Source of the DNA: Diogma glabrata
Taxonomy: Eukaryota; Arthropoda; Insecta; Diptera; Cylindrotomidae
Length of the DNA stretch: 64,000 bases
Assembly: GCA_963693315.1 (NCBI GenBank)
Contig: OY856188.1
Coordinates: 152,077,589-152,141,588, forward strand
Direction: 5' to 3'
Below are positions 58,388-64,000 of this stretch, one piece after another (position 1 is the stretch's first letter; every line of letters begins with the position of its first letter). A program made the position numbers and the translations under genes. The notes beneath the pieces were generated by a model that was not told the origin of the DNA, did not search any database, and saw nothing but the letters and a program-made list of their open reading frames with translations.

Positions 58388-60724
58388 GTGGTTAACCTAT
58401 ACGAAGTAGTAAAACTAGTCGAAAAACTAGACGGTGATGCCGACGATATTGACGAGGAAATAGAACGCTTTATATTTCGTGCTACAACAATTACATTAAA
58501 ATTGAACGTCCTAGATCAGATAGTTTTTGCACAATTACTGGTTAGAAGTATCACAGGTAAAGCCCTCCTAGCCGTTGAAGACAAGTCATTCAAATCAGTC
58601 GAAGACCTATGATTCATATTACGGAATTACTTCCCACCCTCCACCAGGCAATCAGAGGGAACAACAGCCCATACGTTTGCTCAACTCACACAAAGTTTAA
58701 GCTCTACAACGTCAAACTTTGCATTAAAGATGGCAAATAATCTGCCTAGATTCCCTCTATTTAACCACCCACCTTCAAATACAACATACACCCCTTCACA
58801 AAGTATAACAAAAACTGATAAACCCTCTCAACTGACATTACTGAATAACAATATAATTCCACAAAACCAAAACGTAGACCACATTACTTCACTGCCTTTT
58901 TCATCTGATATACCATCTTTCCCATCGTTTTCCGCTGCTCATGCAATTTCAATTGTTCCTAAAACAAACCTTTCGAATTCTACGCAACACCCAACATTTC
59001 CTTCAGTATCAAACTACCATGAGAAACTGCAATCCCATTTACCCTCTTATTCATATTTACAGCCACAAGTAGAAAATATGCCTAATCCTTATAGTACAAC
59101 TGACAGTAACTCCAGTAGTTCACCACACTTTCCACCTCATATAATGGATCAACATTTATCATATCCCTCAGCCACATCCAAAAAATCTTGTTACCAACCA
59201 GAAAACATAAAAAATACAAATTCTCAAGCAGAACGACCTAATTCAAATACAAATGTTACATCAAAATTAAACTTCATTATAAACTCTAAAGCCCCAATAG
59301 CATCTTCAAAATTTTTACAAAGTACAAAACTAAATTTATCGGACAATTCTAACGTAGAGCCCGAACCATTAATCGCACAAGAAAGAGTTGCACCTACATT
59401 ACATCTTAAACCGTCTTGTATTTTCTTGCCAAATAATTTCCCTGTTATCGATACTTATGCAGATATTCCGTCTTTGAACATTAACACTGACGACCTAAAT
59501 TATTTAAATCCCGAAAATATTGCATCAAGTCTACCGCCAACTTTTCCACATGGTTCTGCTGATAATACTTCACGTTCACAGAATTCTGAATCAAATGTTT
59601 CTGCAAGATCACATCAGTCTGAAGTGAGATTGGATGTGATGTCACAAAATCTAAATTCAAGTCCGTTTTTAATGGCATCACAATCTACCATACAATCTCA
59701 TGACATTAGTCATGCAATGGCACATCAACCCATATTACCGAAGACAACAAGAGACACTCCACTTGAGCACTCGGAAGCGGAAAACACGACACTTTCACCC
59801 ACTAAAGAAATCAAGACAAACGGAAATATACTTAGTTATGCTTTTAAAGGCAATATCATACCGGCCGGACCAAAGAAAATAATACAGATAGACGACTCGA
59901 ACATCCCGAATGAAAGGAAAATTACCATGGCTAAAGAAGCAAGACCTGGCGTGTTCATAGCAAATCCACTGTCTAAATCAGTCATCCAAAGTATCCAGGA
60001 AACTCCAACTGGCCCAATTCAAATTCCAGAGCCCAATTCAACCCTTTTTGTAAATCTTACAGGAAATGTTCTACTATCCGAATCAGCTACTCAAGATATC
60101 GAAAAATCTCCGATTGACAAAACTAGGTCAAATACGCCCGACAATAACCCAGACAAATCGAAATGTATATCAGAAATTATTTCAACACCAATTCTGTATT
60201 CCGAAGTTTTAAAACAAAACATTTCCCGAAACTTATGCATTCCTATAAAAATTTCAAACACATCGCAAATTTCATCAATACCTACCAAATTAAAAAATAC
60301 TAAAAATTATACACACCATAAACTACAAACTCCCACTTTGAAATGCCAAACTAATTCTAATCGTAACGAAAGTAGATTCCAGAAACAGAAACCACCAATC
60401 AGCTCTAAGAAAAATCAATATTTGCCTTCAACGACCACATTAAAATGCCATAATAATTTTATTTGTCACAAAAACAAAATCATGAAATCAGAAAACCCAA
60501 CCAGTTCTAAGAAAAATCAATATTTGCCCTCAACTATGGTAGTGGAAAAGAAATCGTCAAACAAAAAACCAAATATCAAATTACACAGCCGCCGAAGTAT
60601 ATCTAAAACGATTAACACAAATATGAAATTTCGAAAAAACAAAACCGATCAACATACGATTATGCGAGTCCCTATCACTCTGACACCAAAAATATTAAAA
60701 CGACGAACCAATCTGTTACGATAA
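58388..60724 (+). pseudogene. Element 3 gag-like start with long disordered extension
   Basis: One frame, broken only by TGA at 58610-58612, runs about 778 codons. The first 100 codons look like an insect gypsy Gag (VVKLVEKLDGDADDIDEEIE, LLVRSITGKALLAVEDKSF, then FILRNYFPPS and AHTFAQLTQSL). There is no ATG: an in-frame TGA lies at 58370-58372 and the first candidate start is GTG. From MANNLPRFPLFNHPPSN on, 664 codons are rich in Ser, Thr, Asn, Pro and Lys with no zinc knuckle, protease or membrane segment. SSKKNQYLPST occurs twice near the basic C-terminus. The extension stayed open for 2 kb in AT-rich DNA, which suggests past selection. Confidence 0.6.
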
Positions 60725-61266
60725 ACGACAATGACCCTACTAACAAAATAACTATAAACAACCGTGACCATAAAATTTATCAAAACCAGAAATGTTTTCG
60801 TACCACTCCATCCAGACCTATTGAAAATCGGATACACTGTTCATTACAACTTTCCAAACTGAAATCAATTCTACTATATCTTAGCCTTTCGTGGACTCAT
60901 GTAAAGAAAACAACTACCTTACAACTTACACTGCCGATAATAACCAATAAAATACAATGTCACTCTTATTCATCTAATTCAGTTTACTGGCTTGACAATC
61001 TGTTCCAAAAATTTTCGGTCTGTTTTTCAAATAATTTAGTACTAACATCTCGTAGAAACACATTCGACAAAGAAAAAGTTTTCAACGTAATTGCAAAGTT
61101 TTCCACAACCGATCAACTGTTACATGATGTTAAGGACAATACATATTTATTAATCAAATATATAAATCAAATTGGAAATAACTTTTCTACAAAATTACAT
61201 ATTAACGACAAAATTTTCGCACTTTTAAAAAACTACAGCTCTTCGATAATATTATATTCCATTTAA
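60616..61266 (+). pseudogene. Met-less open frame continuing element 3 coding region
   Basis: A frame without any Met is open for about 215 codons, shifted by two bases from the preceding frame and overlapping its end. It ends at TAA 61264-61266. It includes LSWTHVKKTTTLQL, SVYWLDNLFQKFSVCF, VFNVIAKFSTTDQLL and TYLLIKYINQIG. It is less polar than the upstream part and has helix-like spacing. With no start codon it most simply continues the upstream frame after a frameshift near 60700. I do not recognise it. Confidence 0.45.
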
Positions 61267-61655
61267 ACCTAACACTAACCTAAACCATAAGCCAATCAAA
61301 CAAACCTATCCTAAACCTAATATTAACATAAACCATAAGCCAATCAAACCAACCTATTCCTAATACTAACCTAAACCATAAGTCAAATCTAAACCATTTA
61401 TACTAACCCATATATGATATACAAGAATAATAATAACCGAATAAACAATAATTTTACTATCAAATCAAGTTCCGACCAATACAATCAATGGAAATAATAA
61501 TTCTAAAATCATTAACCATAAATAATCGTTACCATGAAATACATATTATATTAAGACAATAATTTTAAGATTCGCAAACCAATCAAAACATAACATAATT
61601 TTTAAAAGAAACAAAAACAAATAGTTTACGACAAATTTTATTTACTATACAACTA

Positions 61656-62569
61656 CACTCAGAAAAAAAATCGATGCGTTTGTTACTTATGCGCTATAGT
61701 AACTCCAAAATTGTAAACATAACATACGTTTTTCTAAAATTTACTAGTGCAAGGTATTGATAATTTAAGTAATATTAACCTGCGCCACGTTAAAAAGGCA
61801 AAATTTGAATTGTAAAATTTTGGAAAATAATTTTACTACTGAAACAGTAAAATCAACATATGATTGCTGTAGTTGTAGCTCATACGAAAGTTGATTTTGA
61901 AATATGAAAACAAAATTACCTAAAAAGTCGTTACATTTACTTAACAATTTTGTAAAACATATCTATCGGTCTAGATAATTTAAAAAAAACTACAGTATCG
62001 ATAAATTGAAATGCGGTAAAATTAAATTTTTATGAATAATTTATGAATAAAAAGGAATCATTTTTGTGTTATTTAAAAAAAAATAATAAAAATGTATTAA
62101 AAAATAAATAGTGGTCACTCTGGGAATCGAACCCTGGACCGTCCTAAACTTTAGCATCAACATAATATTCATAAATAAATTGATGTAAATAATTATTTAG
62201 ATAGACGAATGGTTAATGTTGCTGCCTTGTACACAGAGGTCTGGGGATCGAATCCAAATTAAGTCCAAAATAAATATTAATAATAAATAGCATTTTATCT
62301 TTACAGGACCATTCTTAACCGCTGTTATCATTAACCCGTGTATATAATCCGCCTGAATTGATAAAAAAAAACAAAATTAATACTTGCAAAAAAATTAATT
62401 TTTTTTTTAAATTAATTAAAAACTGACCTTTTTACAATGTTTTTAAGTAGATTTTACTTTGACAATTTTGTTTACTTTACTTATGCCTCCGCTGGCTCAA
62501 TTCGTACGTCATTTTCAGTTAAATTTACATATACTTTACGTCAAATAAACTATCTCTTTTTTCTGAGTG
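61656..62569. mobile_element. MITE with CACTCAGAAAAAA ends and tRNA-like arms
   Basis: Left CACTCAGAAAAAAAA and reversed right CACTCAGAAAAAAGAG are flanked by TA (61654-61655 and 62570-62571). It is 914 bp without a transposase. The middle holds two inverted tRNA-like sequences. A B box GGGTTCGATTCCC on the minus strand lies at 62122-62134, and a B-box-like GGATCGAATCC on the plus strand at 62245-62255. Each has an upstream ATGTTG[A/C]TGC and GGTC[C/T] preceding the B box. Confidence 0.7.
62200..62260 (+). repeat. tRNA-like sequence, plus arm of MITE
   Basis: TAGACGAATGGTTAATGTTG followed by CAGAGGTCTGGGGATCGAATCC-type sequence has D-arm-like and T-arm-like parts in tRNA order. A diverged inverted counterpart covers about 62105-62165 on the minus strand. 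Acceptor stems do not pair, so neither is a functional tRNA. Confidence 0.4.
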
Positions 62570-62579
62570 TATGTGTTCA

Positions 62580-63103
62580 TATTTCATAACATTTTATTTT
62601 TCAAGTTCAACTTTATTTTTAAGCATAAATAATCATTAGCATAAATACATATTATATTAAGACAATAATTTTAAGATACGCAAGCAATCAAAACGTAACA
62701 AAAATGAAAACAAATAATTTACCATATATCGTCGTTCACTCAAAACGTAATCATACAGAATTAATTATACAGAAACAAGTAATCTAACTTGACGGCCCAA
62801 AAACAATTGTAAACAGTTTAAATATGTCAAATATTTATAGAACAATAGCATGGATTAAACAAAATTAAATTAATATAAATACATATTATTATAATACAAA
62901 TTATAATTATAAGGGCCCCTTTTAATTTTATTACGACGATAAAAACATAATTTATTCAATATTTATAAGATAAGACTAAGATAACGTTACTCACTTATTT
63001 TTTTTTCTCTCTTTCCTTTTTCTCAAAAGCAAACATAATTTGGTAAAATTTTGAATTCATCGTTAACTAACTTTAACGATGAAAACAAAATTTTTTATTC
63101 CGT
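62580..63103 (+). other. Element 3 3' untranslated region
   Basis: AT-rich and non-coding. A phrase from 61497-61575 (ACATATTATATTAAGACAAT, AATTTTAAGAT, CAATCAAAAC) returns at about 62650-62700, so the MITE may have landed in, or been flanked by, a small duplication. Confidence 0.5.
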
Positions 63104-63113
63104 GGGGGAGGAA
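63104..63113 (+). other. Polypurine tract of element 3
   Basis: GGGGGAGGAA lies immediately before the TG of the 3' LTR, the expected plus-strand primer. It confirms plus polarity. Confidence 0.85.
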
Positions 63114-64000
63114 TGTAGTAAAACAAATTACATAGTTTTCCTACAACAACTTCCCAAACTATATTCGCGATATCTTCCAAATTCCTACCAATAACTATAA
63201 AAACAATTGACCTAAAACCTTATTAAAATTAAAAACAAATATTTCACATATTACCTTTATCTGGGTTATTTTCAAATATTTTGTTAATATCGTTTAATTT
63301 AAATAAAATCAATTCGCGACATTGGCATTAAATAAAATTCAATTAAAAACAAAGTCAGTGTGTCAATTGTTTCAATATCAATTAACTAACAATAATTAAT
63401 TCCAACGAGTAATCATTTTTTAATTATAAAAATAATATTTTGATCAATAATTGTCGTAGTCGGAACAAACAAATCGAATAAAGTCATTTCATTTTAAATT
63501 AGTCAAAAAAGTAAAAAATCAATCAAAAAAGTGATTCAAACGGTAACTAACTAACGTACTAAACAGCGCAGTAGTCAAATAAGCCAGTACAATCAGTTTA
63601 ATCAACTATCCAGTTTAATATTTTACAATCAATCAGTTAATTCGAATATAGTTAGTGAGTGATTAAGTAAATTCTAATAAGTCAAGAACTTAAGTCAATC
63701 AATTTTCGACAAAATAAATCATTAAGTGGGTGCATCTATAAGTGAAATCTAGAAACTGAGAATCGTACAAAATAAGGGCGATTAAAATCGATGATATAAA
63801 ATAATGTTAATAAATATTAATTTAGTTATAATATAAGGTTAAAGTTAAACACATTTATAAAATACAAATATAAAAATAAACATTTTATTCGTTATATAGA
63901 AATAGTGTTAAATTAAAATCCCACCACACTTTCAACAACTATTAGTGTATCAAAGCTAATCACACTACATGATTCCCGCTACATCTCAATAATAAGTAGT
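63114..64000 (+). repeat. 3' LTR of element 3, cut by window end
   Basis: 887 bp matching 52200-53084 with few differences (for example ATAGATTTTCC-type changes near the start and GCGCAG/CAGCGCAG near 63565). Its last 130 bp and the target duplication lie beyond 64000. Confidence 0.93.

Larger units (their letters stand above)
52200..64000 (+). mobile_element. LTR retroelement 3, non-autonomous, right end off the window
   Basis: Directly repeated LTRs begin at 52200 and 63114, both TGTAGTAAAACAAATTACAT. The 5' LTR ends ACTACA at 53214, pairing with the TGTAGT start. A polypurine tract precedes the 3' LTR. The 9.9-kb interior has a gag-like start and a long disordered frame, but no protease, RT, RNase H or integrase motif that I can find. 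It therefore looks like a large non-autonomous element dependent on a relative. Sampled LTR differences are near 1-2 per cent, so insertion was fairly recent. Confidence 0.88.

Overview
This is an AT-rich eukaryotic window, best read as an animal genome and most likely an insect. The evidence is BEL/Pao and Ty3/gypsy LTR elements, tails of insect-type non-LTR retrotransposons, tRNA-Lys, tRNA-Tyr and probable tRNA-Ser primer sites, TA-flanked MITEs, and a broken copy of the UAP56/Hel25E helicase gene with spliceosomal introns. I see no intact ordinary host gene. Most of the window is transposons nested in transposons. The species cannot be fixed from the sequence.

Layout. 1-7308 holds unassigned AT-rich DNA, a pogo/Tigger-like MITE (404-784), a TA microsatellite, a tRNA-like SINE head near 2120, and the 3' tail of a non-LTR retrotransposon near 5000. 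7313-37842 is one Ty3/gypsy provirus on the minus strand (element 1), with 3.4-kb LTRs, a 4-bp ATTT target duplication, a perfect tRNA-Lys primer site, a 2.3-kb leader and a Gag that begins with a RING-H2 finger. Two insertions interrupt it. A complete BEL/Pao element (12194-24004, plus strand, ACATT duplication) sits in its integrase. A 3.7-kb solo LTR of a related gypsy family (27155-30895, AGGG duplication) sits in its gag. Without these insertions element 1 would be about 15 kb.

37976-52199 is a second, diverged RING-Gag gypsy element on the plus strand (element 2). Its LTR begins at 37976 and ends at 48635, swollen by inserted material: degenerate tandem repeats, a 200-base assembly gap, a foldback element, gene relics near 41.4-42.8 kb, an inverted-repeat-bounded segment carrying the UAP56 relic, and a nested MITE. 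Its leader, frameshifted gag and the first codons of pol follow. From 52200 a third LTR element (element 3) interrupts that pol and runs off the window. It has 1-kb LTRs, no visible reverse transcriptase, and a gag-like start fused to a long disordered Ser/Thr/Asn/Pro-rich reading frame. A non-LTR fragment, an internal duplication and a MITE with tRNA-like arms lie inside it.

How the parts relate. Element 1 and element 2 are anciently diverged members of one gypsy lineage. Over the RING finger they differ at 23 codons silently and at only six with amino-acid change, and all eight zinc ligands are kept, so the RING was under selection in this lineage. Nesting orders the insertions: BEL and the solo LTR came after element 1, and element 3 came after element 2. 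Every coding copy seen here carries at least one stop or frameshift, so none looks autonomous today.
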